A stretch of 46,959 nt of DNA, from contig CAKTDF010000018.1 in the NCBI GenBank assembly GCA_934541115.1, forward strand, positions 1 to 46,959, in the 5' to 3' direction. A model generated the notes under the pieces. The model saw only the letters and a program-made list of their open reading frames with translations, did not search any database and was not told the origin of the DNA. Below are positions 31,825 to 39,916 of the stretch, one piece after another. The translations under genes were made by a program, and so were the position numbers. The stretch's first letter is position 1. Each line of letters opens with the position of its first letter. This DNA comes from an uncultured Eubacteriales bacterium. GTDB lineage: Bacteria; Bacillota; Clostridia; Oscillospirales; Acutalibacteraceae.

Positions 31825-33096
31825 ATGAAAGCACCGCTTGCGGAAAGGCTGCGTCCTCAAACGCTCGATGAAATGGTTGGTCAGCGTCACCTGCTCGCGC
31901 CCGGCAAGGCTCTGCGCCGCATAATCGAAAGCGAGGAAATTCCGAATCTTGTCTTTTACGGTCCGTCCGGAGTCGGCAAAACAACGCTCGCTTCAATCAT
32001 TGCCAAAAAGACTAACCGCAAATTCTGCAAACTCAACGGAACATCAGCCTCAACCGCCGACATAAAGGCGCTCGTTTCAAAGCTTGATACATTTGAGGCG
32101 CCCAACGGAATTCTTCTCTATCTTGACGAAATTCAGTATTTCAACAAAAAGCAGCAGCAGACTCTCCTTGATTATATTGAACGCGGCGAAATTATTCTCA
32201 TCGCCTCAACAACGGAAAATCCTTATTTTTACATACACAATGCGATTCTCAGCCGCTCAACGGTTTTTGAATTTAAAAGCGTCAGCGCAGAAGAAATTCT
32301 TCCGGGCGTCCGGCGCGCATTTGCTTTTCTTGAAAAGGAGACCGGGCGAAAAATCACCGCCGGAGACGACGTTATGCGCCACATTGCGTTTTCCTGCGGA
32401 GGAGATGTGAGAAAAGCCATGAACGCCGCCGAGCTTTGCGTTCTCAGCACTCTGCCGGAAAGCGATGAGTATGTCATTACCCTTGAAAGAGCACGCGAGC
32501 TGACGCAAAAAAGCTCCATGAAGTATGACAAAGACGGCGATGAGCATTACGACATTCTTTCTGCCTTTCAAAAGTCAATGCGAGGCTCTGACCCAGACGC
32601 AGCTCTGCATTATCTTTCACGGCTGCTTGAAGCCGGAGACCTGCCCTCCGCCACACGGCGGCTGATGGTCTGCGCGTGCGAAGACGTCGGTCTTGCATAT
32701 CCGATGATAATACCGATTGTCAAAGCTGCCGTGGACGCGGCTCTGATGGTGGGTCTGCCCGAAGCGCGGATACCTCTTGCCGACGCCGTTATTCTCGTTT
32801 GCAACAGTCCAAAATCCAATTCGGCATACCTCGCTTATGACGCTGCCGAGTCAGACATTCGCAATGGCAGAACCGGACCGATTCCGCGCACTCTCCAAAA
32901 CAAGCACTATGACGGCGAAGACAATCAGAACAAGGGGCAGTTCTATAAATACCCACACGAATTTGAAAATCACTACGTTTTGCAGCAATATCTGCCGGAC
33001 GTCATCAAAAACCGCCGCTATTATGTTTTCGGCGACAACAAAAACGAACAGGCGGCAAAAGAATACTGGCAAAAAATCAAGAAAAGGCCTCTTTAA
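31825..33096 (+). CDS. rarA: Replication-associated recombination protein A (RarA/MgsA)
   Basis: AAA+ ATPase that acts at stalled replication forks and interacts with SSB; clamp-loader-like. LAERLRPQTLDEMVGQRHLL opens the protein. Walker A is GPSGVGKTT, Walker B is LLYLDEIQYF, sensor 1 is ASTTENPYFYIHNAILSRS (Arg finger region), and the C-terminal domain has EDVGLAYP and YPHEFENHYVLQQYLP, as usual for the family. 423 residues, normal length. AAGGGGGTC precedes the ATG. Monocistronic, with its own promoter and terminator. Confidence 0.94.
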   Translation: MKAPLAERLRPQTLDEMVGQRHLLAPGKALRRIIESEEIPNLVFYGPSGVGKTTLASIIAKKTNRKFCKLNGTSASTADIKALVSKLDTFEAPNGILLYLDEIQYFNKKQQQTLLDYIERGEIILIASTTENPYFYIHNAILSRSTVFEFKSVSAEEILPGVRRAFAFLEKETGRKITAGDDVMRHIAFSCGGDVRKAMNAAELCVLSTLPESDEYVITLERARELTQKSSMKYDKDGDEHYDILSAFQKSMRGSDPDAALHYLSRLLEAGDLPSATRRLMVCACEDVGLAYPMIIPIVKAAVDAALMVGLPEARIPLADAVILVCNSPKSNSAYLAYDAAESDIRNGRTGPIPRTLQNKHYDGEDNQNKGQFYKYPHEFENHYVLQQYLPDVIKNRRYYVFGDNKNEQAAKEYWQKIKKRPL

Positions 33097-33100
33097 AAAC

Positions 33101-33152
33101 AAAATATCCGCAGTGCACTTGCCTTTAAGGAAGGTATGCTGCGGATTTTTTC
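33101..33152 (+). terminator. Terminator of rarA
   Basis: ATCCGCAG pairs with CTGCGGAT over an inner TTGCCTT/AGGAAG stem, followed by TTTTTCTTTT. Confidence 0.75.
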
Positions 33153-33225
33153 TTTTCAACACTCGTGGCAAAAATGTGGAATTATAGACAATTATCGTGT
33201 ATCTATATATTATCCCCGTTTCGCC

Positions 33226-33253
33226 TTGACATAAGGCGCAAGGCTGTTATAAA
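33226..33253 (+). promoter_or_regulatory. SigA promoter of the acyltransferase-like gene
   Basis: TTGACA, 16 bases, TATAAA on the plus strand, 53 bases before the TTG start. Confidence 0.5.
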
Positions 33254-33306
33254 ATCGGCTCATGTATCATAAAAGCGGTCTTTCCGCGTAAAAAGGAGCC
33301 ATTGCT

Positions 33307-34638
33307 TTGAACACAGAAAAAACGAACGAACCGCAGATTTTGGCTGCCGACGGCTATACAGACAGACCTTGGTTCAAAATTGACAACGCCGCAACCCTCT
33401 ATGCGGCGGCAAGAAGAAAAGACTGGACGCGCACTTTCAGAACAGCGCTCGTTCTTGACGAAGATATTGATCCGAAAGTTCTTCAAAAAGCACTTGATGA
33501 TACGGCAAAGCGTTTTCCTTTCTTCTGCGTAAAGCTCAGAGACGGACTTTTCTGGAGCTACTTTGAAAGAACTGACGAATTGCCGAAAGTTGTCAGAGAT
33601 TCAAAGTATCCATATCGTCCTATTCCGCTTGAGGGCACGAACCAACCGTGCTTCCGTGTGCTGTATAGCAAAAGGCGCATCATTCTCGAGGGCTTTCACT
33701 CTCTCACAGACGGAGGCGGAGCCAATGTTCTTCTTTCAACGCTCACGGCGCGCTATCTCACGCTCAGAGGCGAAAAAGTGAAGGCAGACGGCGAGCTTGT
33801 TCTTGACACCGCCGACAAGCCCAAGGCACACGAGGCACGCGATGATTACTACACCTACGCCGACCCGAATGCAAGTGCAAAAAATCCTCCGAGAGTCTCG
33901 GTGCATATCGGCGAAAATGAGCCTTTACCCGGCTATGTCTCGCTTATTCACGGAATCTGTATGCTTGACAATCTTAAAGAAGTGGCAAAGCGGCACTGTC
34001 TGACAATTACGGAATATCTCACAGCTGTGCTCATTCTCACATATTACAACACCGAGGAGCACGACGGAAAACCGATAAGCGTCAGCATTCCCATTGACCT
34101 TCGCCGTCGTTTTGACTCCCATTCTCTGCGCAACTTCTGCTTTATGACAGATGTCTCATTTGACACTGCAGACAAAGAAGATGTCACCTTTGATGTGATC
34201 TGCGACTCAATACGCGGAAAGCTCAGAGAAAAAGCAACAACAGAAAATCTTCGCGCCGCAATCAGCGCAAATGTCAGCGCGGCTTCAAACCCTGTTTTGA
34301 AAATTGTTCCGTACTTCATCAAGAAAATCTTTTTGAAAGAAACCTATGAAAAGGTTCAGCATACATACACGGCATTTTTCTCAAATCTCGGTTCCTTTGA
34401 TTTTCCGCCGGAGATGGCAAAGCATATCAAGCGCGCGGAGGGTGTTCTCGGCTGCACGCCGTATCAGCACTTTGGCTGTGCGTCCGCGTCGGTCAACGGA
34501 GTTTTTACTCTTACTTTTTCAAGCGGTAATCTTGACAGAGAAAAGCAAAAGTTCTTTTTCCGCTTTATTGCTGCCGACGGTGTAAATCTCAGAATTGAAA
34601 GCAACAACAGAAACGGGGTGTACAACAATGAGATGTGA
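33307..34638 (+). CDS. Condensation-domain-like acyltransferase
   Basis: 443 residues with the fold of alcohol acetyltransferase/condensation enzymes. The active-site motif HxxxDGGG is present as FHSLTDGGGAN, and a second family stretch is PISVSIPIDLRRRF. These enzymes move an acyl group from CoA or a carrier to a hydroxyl or amine; the substrate is unknown here. A possible hydrophobic patch near PVLKIVPYFIKKIFL suggests membrane contact. The start is TTG 33307 after AAAAGGAG. The gene overlaps the next one by 11 bases, so the two products are probably made together, perhaps for modification of a lipid or cell-surface polymer (inference). Confidence 0.75.
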   Translation: MNTEKTNEPQILAADGYTDRPWFKIDNAATLYAAARRKDWTRTFRTALVLDEDIDPKVLQKALDDTAKRFPFFCVKLRDGLFWSYFERTDELPKVVRDSKYPYRPIPLEGTNQPCFRVLYSKRRIILEGFHSLTDGGGANVLLSTLTARYLTLRGEKVKADGELVLDTADKPKAHEARDDYYTYADPNASAKNPPRVSVHIGENEPLPGYVSLIHGICMLDNLKEVAKRHCLTITEYLTAVLILTYYNTEEHDGKPISVSIPIDLRRRFDSHSLRNFCFMTDVSFDTADKEDVTFDVICDSIRGKLREKATTENLRAAISANVSAASNPVLKIVPYFIKKIFLKETYEKVQHTYTAFFSNLGSFDFPPEMAKHIKRAEGVLGCTPYQHFGCASASVNGVFTLTFSSGNLDREKQKFFFRFIAADGVNLRIESNNRNGVYNNEM

Positions 34639-35152
34639 AAAATGCGGAGTTGACCTCGGCGAGGAATATGCACTCTGCCCCCTCTGCGGAGAAAAAGCAA
34701 CCGATGAACCACCCGTTCTTAAAGGCTTTGAAACCGCCGGGTATTATGAATACAACAAAGATGAAGCCTATCAAAAGACGCATTTCGGCAAGGATCTTCC
34801 GCTGAAAGTTCTTCTTCGCGCGGCGTGGGTTCTCTGCCCGGTGCTCGGAATAGTTTCGCTCTTTACTTCAAAAACAATCTGGAGCCTTGCCGTCCCTGCT
34901 GTTTTTGCCGTTATCTCGGCGGTGTACTTTATAAGCGGACTTTTTGAAAAGGGCAGACTTTTGCATAACGGCGTTGAGCTGCTTGCGTCAACCGCAAGCT
35001 CGGCTGTTTTTGCCATCGTTGCCCTTATTTCAAAAACCGGAGTAAAGGAGTTTTTGATAGGTCTTGCCTTTTCATTAGCTTTGTTTTTGATCCTTTGGGC
35101 AATCAAGCCGAAAAAAATGACAGAGCAGCTAAAGGCTCTGTTTGTGCTGTAA
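34628..35152 (+). CDS. Zinc-ribbon membrane protein (DUF6320-like)
   Basis: 174 residues from ATG 34628 (MRCEKCGVDL). The N-terminus holds two CxxC pairs (RCEKCG and LCPLCG) forming a zinc ribbon. After a short linker come four hydrophobic segments (AAWVLCPVLGIVSLF; LAVPAVFAVISAVYFI; LLASTASSAVFAIVALI; LIGLAFSLALFLILWAI). The layout matches, from memory, DUF6320-type proteins that accompany alcohol-acetyltransferase-like genes. Its start lies inside the end of the acyltransferase gene, indicating coupled translation and a shared job at the membrane. Exact role unknown. Confidence 0.8.
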   Translation: MRCEKCGVDLGEEYALCPLCGEKATDEPPVLKGFETAGYYEYNKDEAYQKTHFGKDLPLKVLLRAAWVLCPVLGIVSLFTSKTIWSLAVPAVFAVISAVYFISGLFEKGRLLHNGVELLASTASSAVFAIVALISKTGVKEFLIGLAFSLALFLILWAIKPKKMTEQLKALFVL

Positions 35153-35190
35153 AAACGCAGGTTTACCGCATTCAGTGCAAAAAAAAACAA

Positions 35191-35250
35191 AAAGACTATA
35201 TTTCACATATTGCATTGAGATAAATGCCTTGTGAAGTATAGTCTTTATTT
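35191..35250 (+). terminator. Terminator with 17-bp stem
   Basis: AAAGACTATATTTCACA (35191-35207) pairs with TGTGAAGTATAGTCTTT (35230-35246) with one G-U pair. A-runs before and T-rich sequence after suit both directions, ending the acyltransferase pair. Confidence 0.7.
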
Positions 35251-35307
35251 AATTACTTGAAAGAATCGTTTGCTCTTTTGAACGTCTTTTAACATGTACC
35301 CGCCGCG

Positions 35308-35414
35308 GACAAGGCGAAAAGCTGAGTAATGCTGACGCATTGCGAATCTTTTTAACGCAGTATCGGCGGAAAGCTGCCTTAAAAAACCGCATTGAGTTCG
35401 AATCTCTTCAGCCT
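35308..35414 (+). mobile_element. Dispersed repeat, solo copy
   Basis: About 107 bp that match, at roughly 85 percent by eye, the left part (reverse strand) of the MITE-like element at 43028-43306, including the shared end CATTGAGTTCGAATCTCTTC followed by AGCCTA. It lacks a second inverted end, so it is a truncated or solo copy. Its end abuts and contributes the TAG stop of the AraC-type gene. No coding capacity. Confidence 0.7.
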
Positions 35415-36135
35415 ATCCCGATATTTGTATATATTCCGTCGGCGTCATATTATAATGCCGTTTGAATGCCGTGGCAAAATATGCCTGCGACGAGAACCCG
35501 ATTTCACGGCAGACCTCTTTGGCGCTCATTCCTTTGAGCAAAAGAATTTTTGCTTTTTCAAGCTTTTGCATCAGAATATATGTGCTCAGCTTCTCACCGA
35601 TTTCCTTTTTAAAAATCTGCGACAAATAGTCCGGTGAAATACCGCAATGCTTTGCCGCCGAAGTCACACTGATTTTTTGCGAAATATTTGCATTGATATA
35701 CTTTATGCAATTTCTGACATTTGGCGAAAACTCAGGCTGTTTTTTGTTCTTTCTCACTTCTTCTGTGAGTCGGATTATTTCGGTACCCACTTTCGCCAAA
35801 ATCAGGTTTTTATCGGTGAGCTTATCAATCGACGCTATCACGCGATCGGAAAACTCATAGGCTTTCTTTTCGTTCATGCCGCCTTGAATTGCGTATCTCA
35901 CGGCAAGAGTAACTGTGCTGACAGCCATATATTTATACTGCGTCACTTCATCATCAGACATTTTTCCAAAAACAATTCGGAAATCTATGTTCCTCAGTTG
36001 TTTAACAAGCAGCTCGGGATTTCCCTGCTGAATGCAGGAAAACAGTTTTATTTCGGCACTGTATGGCGTCGGCTTTTCGTCAAGGTCATTTTTTCTGTCG
36101 ATTGTTTTTATTTTTACCGGTTCGCCGATGTTCAC
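35413..36135 (-). CDS. AraC family transcriptional regulator
   Basis: 240 residues. The C-terminal 100 residues carry two helix-turn-helix units (KISVTSAAKHCGISPDYLSQ and MSAKEVCREIGFSSQAYFAT), the second followed by FKRHYNMTPTEYIQ, the AraC signature. The N-terminal 130 residues are helical (LFSCIQQGNPELLVKQLRNI; AVSTVTLAVRYAIQGGMNEK) and are not a cupin; this helical type is common in clostridial AraC proteins. The start is GTG 36135, only 4 bases after the kinase gene, with AAAGGA inside that gene, so the two are co-transcribed. The stop TAG is formed by the end of a dispersed repeat, and the original C-terminus may have been slightly different. Confidence 0.88.
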   Translation of the reverse strand: MNIGEPVKIKTIDRKNDLDEKPTPYSAEIKLFSCIQQGNPELLVKQLRNIDFRIVFGKMSDDEVTQYKYMAVSTVTLAVRYAIQGGMNEKKAYEFSDRVIASIDKLTDKNLILAKVGTEIIRLTEEVRKNKKQPEFSPNVRNCIKYINANISQKISVTSAAKHCGISPDYLSQIFKKEIGEKLSTYILMQKLEKAKILLLKGMSAKEVCREIGFSSQAYFATAFKRHYNMTPTEYIQISG

Positions 36136-36139
36136 AAAA

Positions 36140-37081
36140 TCACATCTTTTCCTTTAGCTTTGTCATTTCTTTTTTCAGCTTCTTATTACAGATTATTTCC
36201 AAAAACGGCTCAATATGACCACCCCTAAGTCTCATTGACGTTTCATGCATAGCGCCGTAATAAGCAACTCTAAAATCGATAAACTCCGAGACAGGGCACC
36301 GTCTTTTGTATGTTTCGTATAGCCCGTAGGCATCGCCCCACATGTTACGAAGCTGAAACAGGTCATACTCATTGTCTGCCCAAAAGCTCCCGCATGGATC
36401 GATGAAAGCAGTCAACCTCAATGTTTTCGGCTCTGCCATAATATTCATTATGTTGAGGTCACCGTGAATAAGAACGGGAATTGCTTTTTTCTGTGGCAGC
36501 GCGTTGAAAATTTCGGTAGCTTCAAGGAGAAGGTCAAGACTTTTTCTGCTGAGTTCACCCTCCCTGTTGAGCTTTTTGAACGCCTCAAGCCACGGCTGCT
36601 GCTTTTCGGTTCTGTAGCAGTCATACCAACTGTCATAGCACGGATCGGTAAAAGAGCCGAATTTTTCGTTCGTAACGCTGTGCCATTCGAGCATACCGGA
36701 AACAACTTCCTCGGAAAACGCCCGTTTTTGCTGCTTTGATTTGAACAGAAATAATGGGCTCAAAACGTTTTTGCCCGTAACAAAAGTCATAGCAAGAACA
36801 GCGGTTTTTTCATCTGAGTATGTAAACAATGCCTTTGGCATTTTTACGCTTGTGTGCTCAGACAAAATGCAAAGCTGCTCTGCCTCCTCATTCTGTGAGC
36901 CTTGTATTCTGTATGCCTTCAACGCTATTGTTTCACCGTTTGAAAGAGTGGCTTTATATACTCTTCCGAAGCTGCCGCCGCCGACAAATTTTATGCTCTC
37001 GATTCTTTTTCCGAGCTTTTTAAAAACAATATCCGGCAAAACGTTCAACAGGTGCTTATCGCTGTTATCAAGAATCTTCAT
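36140..37081 (-). CDS. Aminoglycoside-phosphotransferase/fructosamine-kinase-like kinase
   Basis: 313 residues with a protein-kinase-like fold. Glycine-rich loop VGGGSFGRVYKA, ATP Lys in TIALKAYRI, catalytic loop PVLIHGDLNIMNIM with the Asp, and metal-binding FIDPCGSFWADNEYDL. This order is that of the APH/choline kinase/fructosamine kinase group that phosphorylates small molecules. The substrate is unknown; drug resistance is possible but not shown. ATG 37081 has GGAGGAAAAG just upstream; the 17 further residues are not supported. The AraC regulator follows immediately and may sense the substrate or product. Confidence 0.8.
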   Translation of the reverse strand: MKILDNSDKHLLNVLPDIVFKKLGKRIESIKFVGGGSFGRVYKATLSNGETIALKAYRIQGSQNEEAEQLCILSEHTSVKMPKALFTYSDEKTAVLAMTFVTGKNVLSPLFLFKSKQQKRAFSEEVVSGMLEWHSVTNEKFGSFTDPCYDSWYDCYRTEKQQPWLEAFKKLNREGELSRKSLDLLLEATEIFNALPQKKAIPVLIHGDLNIMNIMAEPKTLRLTAFIDPCGSFWADNEYDLFQLRNMWGDAYGLYETYKRRCPVSEFIDFRVAYYGAMHETSMRLRGGHIEPFLEIICNKKLKKEMTKLKEKM

Positions 37082-37122
37082 CTTTTCCTCCGTCGGTAAT
37101 ATTGATAATGTTTTCTGATTAA

Positions 37123-37151
37123 ATTCTATCATAAAGGATTTTCAAATTCAA
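37123..37151 (-). promoter_or_regulatory. SigA promoter of the kinase-AraC pair
   Basis: TTGAAT (37151-37146), 17 bases, TAGAAT (37128-37123) on the minus strand. Confidence 0.5.
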
Positions 37152-37297
37152 CAAACGCACTTTTTTCGTATATGTAAATCGAAACGATTACGGAAAAACA
37201 AAAGAGAAAAGCCGCCGATTAAAACTTTCCTTGTGCTGACCGAACAAACATTTTAAGCTGAGGAATCATAAATATTTCGCTTTGCCAAACAGATATA

Positions 37298-37334
37298 AGA
37301 AAATGAGCAAGCCTTTTGGCCTGCTCATTTTTAT
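37298..37334 (-). terminator. Terminator of the 37342 gene
   Basis: AAAATGAGCA pairs with TGCTCATTTTT around GCC/GGC, right after the stop of the secreted Ig/Fn3 protein. Confidence 0.8.
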
Positions 37335-37341
37335 TCTTGTT

Positions 37342-38679
37342 TCATCGGCTGTTTGAAGGAAACAGCATTTTGTAATCGTAGGTCATGACTGCGGTTGCGT
37401 CTTCAAAGACTATAATATTTGCATGCTTTAAGCTGATGGTGGAAACGAGGGTATAGTCTGCCTTCGTCATCCTGTTCGTCTGCTTATTGTAAGTAATTTC
37501 GGCGTATCCGCCGCCGCAGACAACGCTGATGTTTGACTTCGCGTCACCCTGAGTCCAATTGATCAGAGGGATATTATCGAGGGTTTCATTAGATATTTCC
37601 CCAACGTTGAACATTTTTCCCTGAGCGTCCTTGAATCTCTTCGGATTTTTGACCGTTTTGGGAACAAGCTTTATCGTAGCCGTTCCGTCTGCGTTGTCGG
37701 TATAGGTCGCGGTTTTGATATCGACGGCTGTGACAAGGCATTTTTTTGCGGGATTTTTCTCGCTGTACGGCGGAAGCTGCATTTTCTCCGAACCGGTCAC
37801 AAGCACTTTGTCGATGAGATTTCTAACCACACTGTTTTCCTTGTCGTTGATTTTAAATGTTCTGACATTTGCGGCGTCATAACCGATGAACTTTCCGTTC
37901 TTCTTCGTTGTGTTATACACCTTGGCGTATTTTTCAACGATCTGAGCCTTTGTCAGTCCGGCGTTGAGCTGCATCATTATCGGATATGAGGCCGAAAGCA
38001 GGGTCTTTTTGTCTTTGTCGAGAACCTTGATGACGAGCTTATAGGTTTTGCTTTTTGAAAGTCCGGTGAACTTTGCGCCCGGCTTTTTTGTGTTCACGGC
38101 CTTGACGAGTTTTTTGCCGTCATAAAGGCTTGCCTTATAGCTTGCCGCCTTTTTGACCTTCGTCCAGGAAAGAGTAAGCGAGCTCGAACCCCTTTTGACA
38201 GAAAGCGCCGGAATAATTTTGAAAGAGAGCGTTTTTGTTCCCTTATATCCGTTCTTAAAAGTGACCGTTGCGGTCGCCTTTCCGGGTGCTTTGTTGTTTT
38301 TATAGGTAACGGTGTAGTGCAAATCTTCGTCAAGAACCGCGCCCTTGCTGTCTTTGACCGTGACGGACGGCTTGAGCGCTTTTCCCGTGTATGTAAGCTC
38401 CGCCTTATCAAGCTTTACAGAAGCGATTTTCAAAATCACTTCCTTATAGATGACTTTTCCGCACCTTGCACACTTGCAGATTTCCGAGCCGTTTTTTGAA
38501 AAAGTGGCTGCCTTGACCGTTGTATTTGTCTTTCTGTGCTTGCAGAAAAGCGAAATAACAGAGCCGCCGGAGCTGCTCTTCGCTTCTGCGGTGAGCCTCA
38601 GCCCCGTAAGCGGAGCAGAAACAAACACCAAGGCGAGCACCAGAAAAAGGGTAAACACTCTTTTTGAAAAGTTCTTCAT
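37342..38679 (-). CDS. Secreted Ig/Fn3 protein with paralogous C-terminal domain
   Basis: 445 residues from ATG 38679 after AAGGAGAAAAA. The signal peptide covers about 1-33 (VFTLFLVLALVFVSAPLTGL). It is followed by a short CxxC element (ICKCARCGKVIYKEV), an MBG-like Ig domain (LDKAELTYTGKALKPSVTVK, typical of bacterial adhesins) and a fibronectin-III-like domain (LTLSWTKVKKAASYKASLYD). Residues from about 245 to the end (IVEKYAKVYNTTKKNGKFIG to YDYKMLFPSNS) are clearly homologous to the last 200 residues of the lipoprotein encoded immediately upstream. Key shared strings are MQLPPY, DGTATIKL and DAQGKMFNV. Function unknown; extracellular. Confidence 0.8.
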   Translation of the reverse strand: MKNFSKRVFTLFLVLALVFVSAPLTGLRLTAEAKSSSGGSVISLFCKHRKTNTTVKAATFSKNGSEICKCARCGKVIYKEVILKIASVKLDKAELTYTGKALKPSVTVKDSKGAVLDEDLHYTVTYKNNKAPGKATATVTFKNGYKGTKTLSFKIIPALSVKRGSSSLTLSWTKVKKAASYKASLYDGKKLVKAVNTKKPGAKFTGLSKSKTYKLVIKVLDKDKKTLLSASYPIMMQLNAGLTKAQIVEKYAKVYNTTKKNGKFIGYDAANVRTFKINDKENSVVRNLIDKVLVTGSEKMQLPPYSEKNPAKKCLVTAVDIKTATYTDNADGTATIKLVPKTVKNPKRFKDAQGKMFNVGEISNETLDNIPLINWTQGDAKSNISVVCGGGYAEITYNKQTNRMTKADYTLVSTISLKHANIIVFEDATAVMTYDYKMLFPSNSR

Positions 38680-38702
38680 ATGATTTTTCTCCTTTTTCTT
38701 TG

Positions 38703-38731
38703 ATTCTAACATAAAGTTTTAATTCTGTCAA
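38703..38731 (-). promoter_or_regulatory. SigA promoter of the 37342 gene
   Basis: TTGACA (38731-38726), 17 bases, TAGAAT (38708-38703) on the minus strand. It sits just behind the lipoprotein terminator, so the paralogues are separate units. Confidence 0.7.
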
Positions 38732-38734
38732 GCA

Positions 38735-38770
38735 CAAAAAAGGCGCGGAAACCGTTTTGGCTTCCGCGCT
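38735..38770 (-). terminator. Terminator of the lipoprotein gene
   Basis: Minus strand GCGCGGAAGCC pairs with GGTTTCCGCGC, followed by CTTTTTT. Confidence 0.8.
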
Positions 38771-38788
38771 TGGATTTTTTTGGTTTTA

Positions 38789-39694
38789 TCAGCCGTTTCC
38801 GGGGAAGAGCATCTTGTAATCAAAGGTTGCGGTTGCGCTCTTGTCCCTGAGGAAAGCGAGCTTAATGGTTGCGTGCTGAACATCGGCGATGGTGATGAGG
38901 GTGTAGTCAGCCTTGGTCATCATCTTGGTGTCCTTGTTATAGGTAACCTCGGCATAGCTGCCGTCGCAGGTAAGAGTAACGTTTGAATCTGCGTCGCCCT
39001 CAGCCCATGAAAGGAGGCTGATTTTCGCAAGTGTCGGCTTAACATCCTCCATAACATTGAACATCTTGCCCTGTGCATCCTGAAGTCTTTTTGAGTTGGT
39101 GCAGGAAATCGGAATGAGCTTAATCGTTGCGGTTCCGTCGCCGTTGTCGGTGTATTTTGCGTCCGCAATATCAGCTTCGGTGATAAGGCATTCCTTTGCA
39201 GGATCCGAATCGGTATACGGCGGAAGCTGCATATCCTTTGCGTCTGCCTTAACAACGCCTGCGGCAAGCTTCTTGACGGTTTCGTTTTCATTTCCGTCGA
39301 TTTTAACGCTTGTGAGAGCCATTGTGTCATGACCGGTGAAAGTTCCGGTTGCCTTTGTGGTGTTGTAGACCTTGATGTACTCGGCAACGATGTCAGCCTT
39401 TGAAGAGCTTGAAGAAAGCTCGGCTGCCGGCTTGTCGTCAGCCGGAGCGGTTGCGGGACTGTTATTGTCTCCGCCGGCATTGCTGTCTGCGGGCTTGCTG
39501 TCCGCCTGAGGCTGAGTGGTCGGAGCGGTCGTGGGTGCGGTGGTTACGGGTGTGGGAGTGGCATTGTTGTTCGCCGGTGTTGCCTGAGCGTCTGTCTTAA
39601 CGTTGACCTGAAGGTTGACTGTGCAACCGGTCAATGCGGTGACAGAAAGAACGAGACACAAAACAACGGCGAGGATACGAATTGCCTTTTTCAT
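38789..39694 (-). CDS. Lipoprotein with the same new C-terminal domain
   Basis: 301 residues; ATG (MKKAIRILAV) is preceded by GGAGGAG. Lipobox ALTGC places the lipid-bearing Cys near residue 24. A Thr/Pro/Ala-rich linker follows (PTPVTTAPTTAPTTQPQ, then ADSKPADSNAGG), and a C-terminal domain of about 200 residues (IVAEYIKVYNTTKATGTFTG to FDYKMLFPGNG) that is shared with the next gene downstream. So the domain is shown both on the membrane surface and in a secreted or wall-bound form. No family recognised; the alternation of short strands suggests a beta-rich binding domain. The start of the longer frame, 24 codons up, has no ribosome site. Confidence 0.82.
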   Translation of the reverse strand: MKKAIRILAVVLCLVLSVTALTGCTVNLQVNVKTDAQATPANNNATPTPVTTAPTTAPTTQPQADSKPADSNAGGDNNSPATAPADDKPAAELSSSSSKADIVAEYIKVYNTTKATGTFTGHDTMALTSVKIDGNENETVKKLAAGVVKADAKDMQLPPYTDSDPAKECLITEADIADAKYTDNGDGTATIKLIPISCTNSKRLQDAQGKMFNVMEDVKPTLAKISLLSWAEGDADSNVTLTCDGSYAEVTYNKDTKMMTKADYTLITIADVQHATIKLAFLRDKSATATFDYKMLFPGNG

Positions 39695-39780
39695 TGCTTT
39701 TTCTCCTCCAATTTGAATTGGTATTAGTAATATGCCGCTTGCGATGAAGAACGCAATCCGAGTCATATTCTTGAATTCAT

Positions 39781-39837
39781 TCTATAATAAAAGCACCCTG
39801 TTTGTCAATGATTTTTTCAAGAACAGAGTGCTTTTTT
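39781..39837 (-). promoter_or_regulatory. Promoter inside the ychF terminator hairpin
   Basis: The minus strand has TTGACA (39808-39803), 16 bases, TATAGA (39786-39781), a promoter for the lipoprotein gene. The same DNA forms a hairpin AAAAGCACCCTGTT/AACAGAGTGCTTTTTT (39789-39837) that can end ychF transcription, so the -35 box lies in the loop. Confidence 0.55.
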
Positions 39838-39916
39838 ATCATTTTTTTGTATGAAATGCCGATTGAACGTTCCGGGAAGTAATGAAACGGCATTTTTCGC
39901 GCAGAATCCGCCGGGA

